Positions 1 through 8,040 are shown, counted from the first letter of the stretch. The stretch: 64,000 bases of DNA from G965220305 sp965220305 (GCA_965220305.1 OZ244817.1:1488001-1552000); one strand, 5' to 3'. Numbers and translations: made by a program. Notes: generated by a model not told the origin, from the letters alone.

Positions 1-405
1 TTTGATACCAACCAGTTCGACTATGTTTTCGCAATATGGGGAAATAGCACATTGGGTATACTGTGCCACTGGTGGCATTCAGGTCGGCAAGATGCCGGAC
101 GGGGCGCCATGACCATCCGCTCCGCCGAATCCCTCCCCGTCTTGGACTTCCGCACCCTCAGTGACGAACAACTGGACATCGCCCAGACGATTTTTGAAGA
201 ATTCCACGACAAGGAACTGAAGCCCGCCTACCTCGCCGACGCCGACCCCAATCGGGCGCTGCTGGACCGGCGGGTGGTCTGTGACTTGCTCGGATTCGAC
301 GAAAGCGTCTATCAGGGTGTCCGCCGCCTGTCTGCCAAGTGGTGCGCCGAGCCGTCGGTGCATGGGGGCAAGGCGCGGCCCAAAGGAGTCAAATTCGCCA
401 GCTAA
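1..405 (+). CDS. C-terminal part of a DNA methyltransferase-like protein (partial)
   Basis: The reading frame is open from base 1 to the stop at 403-405, so this is the 3' end of a gene that begins outside the window; the internal ATG codons at 52 and 109 need not be starts. The visible 134 residues begin with an aromatic block ending NSTLGILCHWW, followed by GRGAM, a helix LSDEQLDIAQTIFEEF, and a tail with CAEPSVHGGK. From memory this tail pattern ends large class I SAM-dependent DNA methyltransferases of restriction-like systems, whose catalytic domain would lie upstream. The role is inferred; no SAM-binding or NPPY motif is inside the window. It could also be an uncharacterised protein sharing only this tail. 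Confidence 0.5.
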   Translation, partial: FDTNQFDYVFAIWGNSTLGILCHWWHSGRQDAGRGAMTIRSAESLPVLDFRTLSDEQLDIAQTIFEEFHDKELKPAYLADADPNRALLDRRVVCDLLGFDESVYQGVRRLSAKWCAEPSVHGGKARPKGVKFAS

Positions 406-574
406 GGCTTGAGGGGAGCGACACACGGCCCAAGAACTACCGGCGTGGGGCGGCGCCGAACGACTTTGCCGGCTCCTAAAGGATTTTGTCCTTCTCAACC
501 CCAGGGCCTTTTCAAAGTTGCTCAAACCTCCGTTCTGCAAGGGGCAGGTCTGCAAAAGAGCAATCCATGCACAA

Positions 575-607
575 CTTGGATTCCGGCCTCCGCCGGAATT
601 ACGATGT
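575..607. repeat. Dispersed palindrome, family A (copy 1)
   Basis: The core ATTCCGGCCTCCGCCGGAAT is an inverted repeat around a short loop, preceded by TTGG and followed by TACG. Eight related copies occur in the window, all between genes (2361-2401, 17227-17255, 23695-23724, 25549-25577, 35584-35616, 54534-54565, 54592-54632). The layout resembles REP-type elements. Confidence 0.75.
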
Positions 608-654
608 GTGGTTTTATGGACAATGAAAAGGCCCTTCCTCACGCCGCCCCTTCC

Positions 655-683
655 TTGACAGCCGGGTTATCATGGGGTCTGGT
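655..683 (+). promoter_or_regulatory. Possible promoter in a duplicated segment
   Basis: TTGACA at 655-660 lies in a roughly 60-base segment that recurs with few changes at 1179-1239. The -10 position (678-683, TCTGGT, 17-base spacer) is poor, so the match is mainly the -35 box. It sits upstream of the pair starting at 724. Confidence 0.35.
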
Positions 684-723
684 ACTCCACCCACAATCGC
701 GTCCCACCATTAAAATTGCTCCG

Positions 724-960
724 GTGAAGTTCACAGAATACTTCCATAATGTGCGCCTCCGCCCTGACCGGGCATTCATCGAATTGGAATGGATTCAGCG
801 AGTGATTGACTATCCGGCAGAGGAAGATGCTCAGGCTGATGGCCGAATCCGGCGATGGGCGCCAATTCCGGAGCTGGACGGAAGGTATCTGAGGGTTGTC
901 CTTCTGCCGGACGGAGAGACAGTGCATAACGCTTTCTTTGACAGCTCTTTCAAGCCATGA
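724..960 (+). CDS. Small conserved protein paired with DUF2283 gene
   Basis: A 78-residue protein starting VKFTEYF at a GTG, with a core WIQRVIDYPAEE and a tail RYLRVVLLPDGETVHNAFFD. The same open frame can be read from 409, but that part crosses a palindromic repeat, so GTG 724 is preferred. Its stop overlaps the ATG of the following DUF2283 gene in an ATGA, implying translational coupling. Its arrangement, a small protein immediately upstream of DUF2283, is common in high-GC bacteria, and I suspect a toxin-antitoxin-like or accessory pair. That is only inference; I do not recognise catalytic residues. Confidence 0.6.
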   Translation: MKFTEYFHNVRLRPDRAFIELEWIQRVIDYPAEEDAQADGRIRRWAPIPELDGRYLRVVLLPDGETVHNAFFDSSFKP

Positions 961-1154
961 AGATTAAGTATTTTCAGGACACGGACACCCTTTACATCGA
1001 ACTTTGCCCCATTGAAGTGGGAGAGACGCGGGACTTGGACGAGAACACGCTGCTGGACCTGGACCGGGAGGGAAAACTCTGCGCTATAACCATCGAGCAC
1101 GCTAGCGACCGCATGGTGATTCCCGCGTTCTCCTACGAACAAATCCCGGCCTAA
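957..1154 (+). CDS. DUF2283 family protein
   Basis: A 65-residue protein with the DUF2283 layout: an initial strand MKIKYFQDTDTLYIEL, a turn, then ENTLLDLDREGKLCAITIEHAS. Full family length. It overlaps the upstream gene by four bases (ATGA), so the two are probably translated together. A second DUF2283 protein is at 5355-5570. The function of the family is unknown; members are often next to other small proteins and have been proposed as antitoxin-like partners. Confidence 0.8.
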   Translation: MKIKYFQDTDTLYIELCPIEVGETRDLDENTLLDLDREGKLCAITIEHASDRMVIPAFSYEQIPA

Positions 1155-1202
1155 CACTCAGCGACAGAAGGACCTGTCGCTCTTCCTCGCGCCGCCCCTT
1201 TC

Positions 1203-1231
1203 TTGACAGCCGGGTTATCATGGGGTTTGAT
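1203..1231 (+). promoter_or_regulatory. Predicted promoter of the alpha/beta hydrolase gene
   Basis: TTGACA at 1203-1208, a 17-base spacer and TTTGAT at 1226-1231 form a sigma-70-like promoter about 33 bases upstream of the ATG at 1264. The whole segment is a near copy of 631-691, where the -10 has degenerated. Confidence 0.5.
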
Positions 1232-1263
1232 AGCCCACCCGACATTGTCTAGGAGGTCCCGCG

Positions 1264-2181
1264 ATGGCGTCTCACTCGTTGGGGTTGACGTTGCACCAGG
1301 CGGCCCGCCAGATGGGCGTGCCCTTCACCCAGGAAAATGAACCCGTCGACCGGAACGTCCAGATTGGTGAAATGAACTTCCAGTATCTGGAATGGGGTAA
1401 CGCCGGCAACCCCACCATACTGATGCTGCACGGCAATTCCCAACAGGCCCATAGCTGGGACTTCGTCAGCCTGCCATTGTCGGAGCATTACCACATCCTG
1501 GCCCTGGACCAGCGGGGCCACGGCGACAGCGATTGGGCCTCTGACGGCGATTATTCATTGGAAGCGCAGCAGCGGGACATCGACGGCTTTGTCGAAGCCC
1601 TGGGGCTCAACGACTTCAACCTCATCGGCCACTCTATGGGCGGGCGCAACAGCTACGTCTGGGCGTCGCGGAACCAGGAGAAACTGCGCTCCCTGGTCAT
1701 CGTCGACACCGGCCCGGAGGGACAGGCCCGGGGCCGGGACCGCATCCAACGATTCAAGGAGCTTCCCGACGAATTGGACAGCTTTGAGGAATTTGCCAGC
1801 CGGGTGCAGGAGTACACCGGACGCAACCGGGAGCAGACCCTGGGGTCGCTGAAGTACAGCATCCGCCAACGTTCCGACGGCAAGTGGACCTGGAAGTACG
1901 ACCGGCTGATGCGGACGCCGGGCCACCGGCCGCCCACCTACACCTCCGAGCAGCTATGGGAGTGCGTCGCCCGGATTACCTGCCCCACCCTGGTGGTGCG
2001 GGGCAGCCGCAGCGACATTTTCGCCGAGTCCACCATGCAGCGCATGGGAGAGGTGATTCCCGACTGCACCACGGTGACCGTGGACCGGGCCGGGCACCTG
2101 GTAGCTGGCGACAACCCCGCCGACTTCCTGGTGGCGGTGCGGGAACTGCTGGGACGAGTGGCCCCGTCCCCCAGCCGCTAA
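1264..2181 (+). CDS. Alpha/beta hydrolase
   Basis: A 305-residue alpha/beta-hydrolase-fold enzyme. LHGNSQQAHSWD at about 55-66 gives the HG oxyanion loop, DQRGHGDSD follows at 82-90, and the nucleophile elbow GHSMGG is at 122-127 with Ser124. The acid is probably the Asp in VVRGSRSDIF and the base the His in DRAGHLVAGDNP. Start ATG 1264 has an excellent ribosome site AGGAGG eight to nine bases upstream. The gene stands alone between a promoter and a terminator at 2218. Hydrolysis of an ester, lactone or similar bond is expected; the substrate cannot be told from sequence. Confidence 0.9.
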   Translation: MASHSLGLTLHQAARQMGVPFTQENEPVDRNVQIGEMNFQYLEWGNAGNPTILMLHGNSQQAHSWDFVSLPLSEHYHILALDQRGHGDSDWASDGDYSLEAQQRDIDGFVEALGLNDFNLIGHSMGGRNSYVWASRNQEKLRSLVIVDTGPEGQARGRDRIQRFKELPDELDSFEEFASRVQEYTGRNREQTLGSLKYSIRQRSDGKWTWKYDRLMRTPGHRPPTYTSEQLWECVARITCPTLVVRGSRSDIFAESTMQRMGEVIPDCTTVTVDRAGHLVAGDNPADFLVAVRELLGRVAPSPSR

Positions 2182-2217
2182 CCGGCCAACCAGTCCTGAG
2201 CTTATTCTGAGGTTCCG

Positions 2218-2249
2218 CCGCGCGCCTGTCTTGGGCGCGCGGTTTTCTT
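2218..2249 (+). terminator. Rho-independent terminator
   Basis: Nine-base perfect stem CCGCGCGCC / GGCGCGCGG (2218-2226 with 2234-2242), seven-base loop, then TTTTCTT. It follows the hydrolase gene. Confidence 0.85.
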
Positions 2250-2360
2250 ATCGGGCCTTTCCCCACACCATTCCTTGTGACTGCCCTACCTTTGGCTGCC
2301 AGGCCATGAACGGGCGCCAAGACAAGCCACCGTCCACCCCGAGGTTGCCTAGGGGCCGGC

Positions 2361-2401
2361 CCCCCACCCCTGGATTCTGGCCTCCGCCGGAATGACGGTG
2401 G
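2361..2401. repeat. Dispersed palindrome, family A (copy 2)
   Basis: ATTCTGGCCTCCGCCGGAAT core, with CCCACCCCTGG before and GACGGTGGGG after, so that the flanks also pair. Confidence 0.75.
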
Positions 2402-2598
2402 GGCGGGGGCCAGCCCATAAGGACCGGCTAACCTCCACTCTGGCTGCCGGCAGACCCGTAGGGGCGTTCAGAGCCTGCACTCCGCGAAGGCGGGGTGGTG
2501 ACAATCAAAAGACCCTGGGCCAGCGCGGGCAAGGTTGCCTCGTGGCAGGCTAGAGATTAAGATACAGCGCAAACCTAAAGAGGGAGTGGTAACAGAAT

Positions 2599-3570
2599 AT
2601 GAAAGCGGCGAGACTGGCGGGCCCCAAGCATTTCGAGTTCTTGGACGTGGACCAACCCGTGGCGACCGACGGTGAATGCCTGGTCAAGCTGGAACGGGTC
2701 TCGGTATGCGGCAGCGACATCCGGCACGGCTACGGTCCGATTGAGCCGGAAGAGCATTATCCCATGGAGGTGGGCCGGCCCTGTCACGAGCTGGCGGGAG
2801 TCATTGTGGAGAGCCGTACCGACGCCTACCACGAGGGCCAACGGGTAATCGTCATCCCATCCCGGGGCCTGGGCGGGCTGTGCGAGTACATCGTCTCCGA
2901 CCCGGGGCGCATGATACTGCTGCCCGACGAGGGCGGCCTGGACGAGTGGGTTATGTGCCAGCCCTCGGGCACCGTGCTTTATTCATGCCGCCAGATGGGC
3001 AGCGTGTTGAGCAAGAACGTGGTCATCTTCGGCCAGGGCAGCATCGGCCTCAGCTTCACCATGCTCACCTCCCGCATGGGAGCGCGCAACGTCATCGCCG
3101 TGGACCCCCTGGAATACCGCCTGGAGAAGTCCAGGCAGTTGGGCGCGACCCACACGGTTAACCCGGACAAGCAGAGCGTCACCGAGGTGGTCCAGGAGAT
3201 AACCCGGGGCGAGGGCGCCGACATTACCGTCGAAGCCGCCGGTTACCCGGACACCTTCAACGAGGTGTTCCGGCAGGTGCGCCAGTTCGGCACCGTCATC
3301 ATCTTCGGGGTGCAGAGCGATGACTTCGTACCCCTGGAACACAACCTGCTGATGGACAAGCAACCCACCATCATCCCCACCACCGGGGCCCGCAGCGGCG
3401 ACCCTATCTCCCAAATCCAGGACATCGTGTCCCTGCGCCAGCGGGGTTGGTGCGACCCCTCCCAGCTAATCACCCACCGCATGGGCTTCTCCGACGTGCA
3501 GAGGGCCTACGACATGTACGAGCAGCGCCAGGACAACGTCATCAAGGTGGTGATGAACATCAACGAGTAG
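2599..3570 (+). CDS. Medium-chain zinc-type alcohol dehydrogenase
   Basis: A 323-residue MDR-superfamily oxidoreductase. The catalytic zinc site is CGSD (Cys37) plus CHE at 62-64, where the usual GHE is CHE. The nucleotide fold has FGQGSIGLS at about 144-152 followed by VIAVDP, whose Asp after the second strand suggests NAD(H). The four-cysteine structural zinc lobe of many family members is absent, which explains the shorter length. Threonine dehydrogenase, sorbitol dehydrogenase and similar enzymes share this layout and the substrate is not decided. Its own terminator follows at 3599. The ATG at 2599 has only a weak ribosome site (GAGGGAG further upstream). Confidence 0.85.
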   Translation: MKAARLAGPKHFEFLDVDQPVATDGECLVKLERVSVCGSDIRHGYGPIEPEEHYPMEVGRPCHELAGVIVESRTDAYHEGQRVIVIPSRGLGGLCEYIVSDPGRMILLPDEGGLDEWVMCQPSGTVLYSCRQMGSVLSKNVVIFGQGSIGLSFTMLTSRMGARNVIAVDPLEYRLEKSRQLGATHTVNPDKQSVTEVVQEITRGEGADITVEAAGYPDTFNEVFRQVRQFGTVIIFGVQSDDFVPLEHNLLMDKQPTIIPTTGARSGDPISQIQDIVSLRQRGWCDPSQLITHRMGFSDVQRAYDMYEQRQDNVIKVVMNINE

Positions 3571-3598
3571 CTGGCTGCGCCGCCACTCAGATTGGGAG

Positions 3599-3640
3599 GC
3601 CCCCAACCTTCCCTCACGGGAGAGTTGGGGGCTTATTACG
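3599..3640. terminator. Terminator between converging genes
   Basis: Stem GCCCCCAAC / GTTGGGGGC (3599-3607 with 3624-3632) and an inner CCC/GGG pairing, followed by TTATTACG. It separates the dehydrogenase gene from the small minus-strand gene at 3683. Confidence 0.7.
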
Positions 3641-3682
3641 TTCATCCATTCTCCACCCGGACCGGGCGGCGGACTAGCTCCT

Positions 3683-3838
3683 TCAACAGCCCGGCTGCCC
3701 GTAGTTGCCGCAGCAGCCCTGCCGCTTCCGCACCTTGAGCCAGGTGTTGGACAGTACCAGGCCCAGTTTGCGCCAGGCCGGCATGGGCTGCCGCAGGTTC
3801 GCCATCAAGCTGTAAGGATGTTCCTGGCGCTCGCACAT
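3683..3838 (-). CDS. 51-residue Cys-rich small protein
   Basis: A short minus-strand frame of 51 codons. It starts MCERQEHPYSLM, has a basic amphipathic middle (PAWRKLGLVLSNTWLKVRKR) and ends with the cysteine knot-like tail GCCGNYGQPGC. I recall CCGNYG(E/Q)PGC tails on very small proteins of Chloroflexota, so this looks like a real conserved small gene and not noise. GGAAAG lies five bases before the ATG. The three tail cysteines (residues 42, 43 and 51) plus Cys2 could bind a metal; function unknown. It is convergent with the dehydrogenase gene and divergent from the MmgE/PrpD gene. Confidence 0.65.
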   Translation of the reverse strand: MCERQEHPYSLMANLRQPMPAWRKLGLVLSNTWLKVRKRQGCCGNYGQPGC

Positions 3839-3919
3839 GGCTTTCCGGTTTTGGCAGAGGTTGGGCCATTAGTGTAACATGGCCCAAAAAGCCGCGAACT
3901 TCTGGAAGGGAGGAGCCTA

Positions 3920-5275
3920 ATGGCCGCCGATTATCTGGACCAGCTAGCCCAATTCGTTGCCGAGACAACCCTGGAAGACCTGGAGCCATCCACCGTACTT
4001 GCCGCCAAGCGCGTAGTCCTGGATACCATCGGCGCCATCCTGGCCGGCAGCCGCTGGCCGGAGAACGACAACTTCGCCGGGCTGGCCCAGCAACTTGGCG
4101 GCGAGGGCCAGGCCACGCTGCTGGGGCACTCCTTCAAGACCAAGGCCACCTTCGCCACCCTGGTCAACGCCACCGCCGGCGTCGCTCTGGAGATGGACGA
4201 GGGCACCCGGCTGGGCGGGGGCCACCCCTCCATTCACATCACTCCCGGCGCCATCGCCGTGGCCGAGGAGTTGGATTCCAGCGGCCAGGCAATGCTGGAA
4301 AGTATTATTCTAGGCTACGAAGTGACCTCCCGGGTCGGCTCCGGCACCCAGGCCCGGGAGGATGTCCACTCCCACGGCACCTGGGGCACCATTGGGGCGG
4401 CGGCGGCCACCGCCCGGCTGCTGGGGTACGACGCCAAGGAGACCCGCCAGGCCATGAACCTGGCCATGTCCATGAGTCCGGCCAATACCTGGACTCCCTG
4501 CCTGGAGGGGGCCACGGTGCGCAATCTGTACCCCGGGCGCTCCGGCTTCCAGGGCATTCTGGCGGCCCACCTGGCCCGTTGCGGGTTCACCGCCGTGGCG
4601 GACGGCCCCACCGACCTGTACACCACCATCCTGGGGGACGGCTTTGATTACCAGGCGGTGGTGGACGGGCTGGGAGAGCCGGGCAAGTACCGCATCCAAC
4701 AGAACTACTTCAAGCTGCACGCCTGCTGCCTGTACAACCACCCGGTGTTGGACGCGGTCCAGGCGCTGCAACGGCAGGGAGCATTCGCCGCGTCCGACGT
4801 TTCCCACATCCAGGTAGTAGCCCCGCCCATCGCCACCACCATGAACAATCCTGAGCCGCCCAACATGCTGGCGGCCAAATTCTCCATCCCCTACGCCGTC
4901 GCCGCCGCCGTCAGCCGGGGCGCTACCGACGTTACCGCCTTCTACCCGGACCAGGTGTCCGACCCGGAACTACGGCAGTTGGCCCACCGGGTGGAGGTGG
5001 TGGGCGACCCGGAGATGAGCCTGCGCCGCTACGACTACCCGGCGGCCACGGTGACGGTCACGTTGCAGGACGGGCGAAAGCTACAGGAGAGCGTGACGGC
5101 CCAACACGGCGACAGCGCCAATCCGGCGTCGCCGGACGAGCTATTGGCCAAGTTCCGGCTCCTGGCCGGGCCATCCCTGGGCGAGTCGGGGACTCAACAG
5201 GTCATCGACATGACCGACGGGCTGGACACGCTGCCCAGTATCCGCGCGCTGACCGGGATGTTGGGGGGAAGTTAG
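3920..5275 (+). CDS. MmgE/PrpD family protein
   Basis: A 451-residue protein of the 2-methylcitrate dehydratase (PrpD) / cis-aconitate decarboxylase / iminodisuccinate epimerase family. The N-terminal all-helical domain includes AAKRVVLDTIGAILAGS and the family stretch EMDEGTRLGGGHPSIHI; the C-terminal lid includes YFKLHACCLYNHPVLDAV and AKFSIPYAVAAAV. Length is typical. Start ATG 3920 follows GGGAGGAG. No prpC or prpB lies nearby, so a methylcitrate cycle role is not indicated; in this kind of genome such genes often act on other small dicarboxylic acids. Exact reaction not determined. Confidence 0.85.
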   Translation: MAADYLDQLAQFVAETTLEDLEPSTVLAAKRVVLDTIGAILAGSRWPENDNFAGLAQQLGGEGQATLLGHSFKTKATFATLVNATAGVALEMDEGTRLGGGHPSIHITPGAIAVAEELDSSGQAMLESIILGYEVTSRVGSGTQAREDVHSHGTWGTIGAAAATARLLGYDAKETRQAMNLAMSMSPANTWTPCLEGATVRNLYPGRSGFQGILAAHLARCGFTAVADGPTDLYTTILGDGFDYQAVVDGLGEPGKYRIQQNYFKLHACCLYNHPVLDAVQALQRQGAFAASDVSHIQVVAPPIATTMNNPEPPNMLAAKFSIPYAVAAAVSRGATDVTAFYPDQVSDPELRQLAHRVEVVGDPEMSLRRYDYPAATVTVTLQDGRKLQESVTAQHGDSANPASPDELLAKFRLLAGPSLGESGTQQVIDMTDGLDTLPSIRALTGMLGGS

Positions 5276-5354
5276 CGCAGGGGAGAAGCAATGTTGAGGA
5301 GCGTACAACTGACATGTGGTAGAAGCGAGGCAGGGCTAAAAGGAGGCATTGGTC

Positions 5355-5570
5355 ATGGAAATTTCTTACGATCCTAACGTGGACATCCTATCCATCGTCC
5401 TGGCTCCCAGGAAGGTTAAGGAGTCCAAAGAGGTAACGCCCGGAGTGGTGGTGGACTTTGACTGGGAGGACCGGGTAACTGCCTTTGAAATCTTCGACGC
5501 CAGCAAGGTTGCCGACCTTTCCCAGGTCAAAACGTCAGTAACTCAGCCCAGAGAAGCGCGACCGTCTTGA
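5355..5570 (+). CDS. DUF2283 family protein
   Basis: A 71-residue protein starting MEISYDPNVDILSIVL and continuing with VTPGVVVDFDWEDRVTAFEIFDASK, the typical DUF2283 pattern, with a short polar tail. ATG 5355 is preferred to the upstream TTG 5349 because AAAGGAGG ends at 5346, a proper distance from the ATG and too close to the TTG. It is a paralogue of the protein at 957. It lies 79 bases behind the MmgE/PrpD gene and converges on the queuosine operon. Function unknown. Confidence 0.75.
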   Translation: MEISYDPNVDILSIVLAPRKVKESKEVTPGVVVDFDWEDRVTAFEIFDASKVADLSQVKTSVTQPREARPS

Positions 5571-5612
5571 GGACTCCAGGCGAACCCACGTACTGTCCCT
5601 ACCCCTTGTCTC

Positions 5613-6320
5613 CTACCGGCCCCGCTGGTCGGCCCATAACAGGATGTGCAGCCTGGTGGAGAACCGGAACCCCTCCCGGACACAGGCCTCGGAAATCCAG
5701 GAACTCCGCTGCGCCAGGTCCGACGTGGCCCGACCCTCGGGCATGAGGATGATTCGCTCCCCCCGCAGCCCGTACCGGTCGCGCCAGGCGCATACCTCGT
5801 CGATGTCTCGGGGTTCAACGACTACAAACTTCAGATAGGCGTTGGGAAGTCCGGCGAAGAACTCCATTACGTCGGAGACTTCGCGCCGCGCCGCCGCGTT
5901 TCCCGAGGTCGCCAGCTTGGGAGACACGTTCCACTGGTCGATTAGTTGGGCCAAATCGTCGTTGGGGATGATGGTCCCGTTGGTCTCCACTTCGCAGTAG
6001 AACCCCTGGGCATTCAGGGTTTCGACCAGGGGGACCAGGTCAACCTGCTGCAAAAGGGGTTCACCGCCGGTTATTACCAGTCGGGGGCAGCCGAAACCCT
6101 GGATACGCCGCGCCACGTCGGCCACTTCCAAGGATATGACCTCGCGTTGATAGTCGTAGTTCTGCCAGTCCCAGGTATACTTGGTGTCGCACCAGGTACA
6201 GGTCAGGTTGCACAGCGCCAGCCGCAGGAACACCGAGGGAGCGCCGATATTCGCTCCCTCCCCCTGCAGGGAGTGGAAAATCTCCGGCTGGCCGCCGCCC
6301 TGCTGGCTCACCCGCAGCAA
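5613..6320 (-). CDS. queE: 7-carboxy-7-deazaguanine synthase
   Basis: A 235-residue radical SAM enzyme that converts 6-carboxytetrahydropterin to 7-carboxy-7-deazaguanine in queuosine synthesis. FHSLQGEGANIGAPSVFLRL is the family signature, followed by the cluster-binding cysteines 37, 41 and 44 in CNLTCTWCDTKY. TGGEPLL is the SAM-binding motif, and VETNGT follows. It is the last gene of the queF-queD-queC-queE operon; the start is probably TTG 6320, three bases after the queC stop, with a GTG nine bases further in as an alternative. Confidence 0.93.
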   Translation of the reverse strand: MLRVSQQGGGQPEIFHSLQGEGANIGAPSVFLRLALCNLTCTWCDTKYTWDWQNYDYQREVISLEVADVARRIQGFGCPRLVITGGEPLLQQVDLVPLVETLNAQGFYCEVETNGTIIPNDDLAQLIDQWNVSPKLATSGNAAARREVSDVMEFFAGLPNAYLKFVVVEPRDIDEVCAWRDRYGLRGERIILMPEGRATSDLAQRSSWISEACVREGFRFSTRLHILLWADQRGR

Positions 6321-6323
6321 CGT

Positions 6324-7067
6324 TTACACCTGCCCCAACCGCACCAACAGGGGGTCGGGAATGCCCGCTTCCTCGAAGCCCTTGGCCCGCAGCAGGCAGC
6401 TATCGCACCTCCCGCAGGGGGCGTCACCACCCTGGTAGCAGCTCCAGGTATGTTCCAGGGGAGCCTGCAACTCCACTGCCAGTTTCACAATCTCGGCCTT
6501 GCTCATGCTGATGATGGGAGTCTCCACCTGGAAGGGCACCCCGTGCTCGGCCCACAGTTTGCTGCCGTACTGGAGCGACTGGGCCATCTTCTCGAAGTAT
6601 TCCGGGCGACAGTCGGGGTAACCGCTATAGTCGATGGCGTTGGGGGCCATGTACAGGCGCGCCTCCACGGTGTCGGCGGCGACACCCTCCACCTCGATGC
6701 GGTACAACACCTGGCTTTCCAGGAAGGCCGCCGCCAGGGAGAGGAAGATGGTATTGCGCAGGGGGACGTAGGTGATGGGGATGCTGGCCCCCATCTGCTG
6801 CTGGCTGCGGTCCTGGGGAACGGGGAAGCGTTCCGGATTGGTCAGGGCCGAGTACCAGGCCACCTCGCCCAGAAAGGATATGTCCAGAAGCTGGTGCTCT
6901 ATTCCGGCCAGCCGAGCAATCCGGCGGGCGCAGTCCACCTCCTTGCTGTGGGTCTGGCCGTAGTGGAAGGTTAGGGCGGAAAGATGGTCGGTGTTGGCCT
7001 GGGCGTAGGCGGTCACCGTCGTGGAGTCCAGCCCGCCGGAAAGGAGGGTAAGCCCGTAGCTGGTCAT
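6324..7067 (-). CDS. queC: 7-cyano-7-deazaguanine synthase
   Basis: A 247-residue ATP-dependent amidating enzyme making preQ0 from 7-carboxy-7-deazaguanine and ammonia. The PP-loop SGGLDS is at residues 10-15. The zinc site is at the C-terminus, Cys210, Cys218, Cys221 and Cys224 in CYQGGDAPCGRCDSC. TFHYGQTHSKE and the PLRNT region are also family features. It starts four bases after queD ends and runs into queE, so the genes are one transcript. Confidence 0.95.
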   Translation of the reverse strand: MTSYGLTLLSGGLDSTTVTAYAQANTDHLSALTFHYGQTHSKEVDCARRIARLAGIEHQLLDISFLGEVAWYSALTNPERFPVPQDRSQQQMGASIPITYVPLRNTIFLSLAAAFLESQVLYRIEVEGVAADTVEARLYMAPNAIDYSGYPDCRPEYFEKMAQSLQYGSKLWAEHGVPFQVETPIISMSKAEIVKLAVELQAPLEHTWSCYQGGDAPCGRCDSCLLRAKGFEEAGIPDPLLVRLGQV

Positions 7068-7071
7068 CCGG

Positions 7072-7491
7072 CTACTCCCCTTCCTGGTACTCGGCGTACT
7101 GGTCCAACGATTCCCACACCCGTACCCGGGCGGGAGCCACCTCGCACAGTTCGCCCACCTTTTGGAACAGGGTGCGGGATATAACTTCGCAGGAGGGGTT
7201 TTCCTGGGGGAAAAGGTAGACCCGGCTCTTGGTCAGCCCCGATAGGCCGTCAATCAACTCGCGGTCATTGCTGTTGATCAAGAAAGCGTGGTCCCAGTTG
7301 TCGTCCACCCAGCCTTTGATGCGGCGCTTTAGCTCGGTGAAGTCATAGACCAAGCCCACGCCGTCCAGGTCTTGGCCGGTTAGAAATACCTCGGCGCGGT
7401 AGGTGTGGCCGTGGGGATAAGCGCACTTGCCCACGTAGTCCAACAGGCGGTGCCCGCTGTCGAAGGTTAGTTCAATCCTGACCGAGTACAT
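7072..7491 (-). CDS. queD: 6-carboxy-5,6,7,8-tetrahydropterin synthase
   Basis: A 139-residue QueD/6-pyruvoyl-tetrahydropterin synthase-fold protein that converts dihydroneopterin triphosphate to 6-carboxytetrahydropterin. Zinc ligands His14, His27 and His29 (the last two in HGH) and the catalytic Cys23 are all visible; FTELKRRIKGWVDDNWDHAFL supplies the remaining conserved Asp-His. It begins 88 bases after queF ends and continues into queC. Confidence 0.93.
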   Translation of the reverse strand: MYSVRIELTFDSGHRLLDYVGKCAYPHGHTYRAEVFLTGQDLDGVGLVYDFTELKRRIKGWVDDNWDHAFLINSNDRELIDGLSGLTKSRVYLFPQENPSCEVISRTLFQKVGELCEVAPARVRVWESLDQYAEYQEGE

Positions 7492-7579
7492 ACAACCCCT
7501 TGGTCATAATTCCCAGCATCCGGCTCGCCTCCATCCTGGCCCTATCCCATGTAGGGGGAGGAGGCCAAGGTCTACCCGC

Positions 7580-7999
7580 TCAGGCGATATGCTCCACCGA
7601 CACCGCCGTGTGAATGCCTCCCCGCACCTTGTAGTCCAGGGTCACCTTCATGCGTTTGGGCTGGCACAGGGACGCCAGGTCTTGCAGGATGCGATTGGCG
7701 GCGTGTTCTTGGACAATCCCCACGTCCCGGTAGGACAGGAGGTAATACTTCAACGACTTCAACTCAATGCAACTGTGGGAAGGCACATAGCTGATGTAGA
7801 GGACGCCGTAGTCGGGCAGGCCAGTCCAGGGACATACGGCGGTGAACTCGTCAGTGTCGATGGACACCTCCGACTCCTGCTCCGGGTACTCGTACTGGAA
7901 AGCCAGGAGGCACTGGGCGTCGATGGCCTCCTCGCCCTTGATGACAAGCTGTTGGTCCAGGTTCTCGTACTGCTCCCTGAGTTCGGGAATGGTCGCCAT
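7580..7999 (-). CDS. queF: preQ1 synthase (NADPH-dependent nitrile reductase)
   Basis: A 139-residue QueF of the short unimodular type. It reduces preQ0 to preQ1. The catalytic Cys56 is in EFTAVCPWTG and the conserved Asp63 in LPDYG; ELKSLKYYLLSYRD is the QueF signature helix, and EHAANRIL follows. An upstream in-frame start would add about 30 unrelated residues; ATG 7999 is chosen because AGGAGG sits just before it and the protein then begins at the family's usual point. It is the first gene of the que operon, with a promoter at 8041-8070. No preQ1 riboswitch is seen in the leader. Confidence 0.95.
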   Translation of the reverse strand: MATIPELREQYENLDQQLVIKGEEAIDAQCLLAFQYEYPEQESEVSIDTDEFTAVCPWTGLPDYGVLYISYVPSHSCIELKSLKYYLLSYRDVGIVQEHAANRILQDLASLCQPKRMKVTLDYKVRGGIHTAVSVEHIA

Positions 8000-8040
8000 G
8001 TGACTACCTCCTGGTGGCCGACGCGAGGGATGATTCCACC

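Larger units (their letters stand above)
406..723. other. Intergenic gap with one palindromic repeat
   Basis: No convincing gene is seen in this stretch. It holds one copy of the dispersed ATTCC...GGAAT palindrome at about 575-607 and, at about 631-691, a segment repeated almost exactly at 1179-1239 that carries a TTGACA box. An open frame running into the next gene from 409 crosses the repeat and is not believed. Confidence 0.6.
2182..2598. other. Intergenic gap: terminator and repeats
   Basis: Contains the terminator at 2218 and a family A palindrome at 2361-2401. At about 2507 there is a form of the recurring motif ATCAAAAGACCCTGGG, which also occurs with small changes near 17308, 35656 and 51746. 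No gene is supported. Confidence 0.7.

Noticed and set aside
409..723. Longer start for the small protein at 724
   Set aside because: The extension is encoded by a dispersed palindrome and has no homologue-like features.
3642..3989. 115-residue minus-strand frame
   Set aside because: Low-complexity composition; the real gene in this place is the shorter 3683-3838 in another frame, and the frame overlaps the MmgE/PrpD start.
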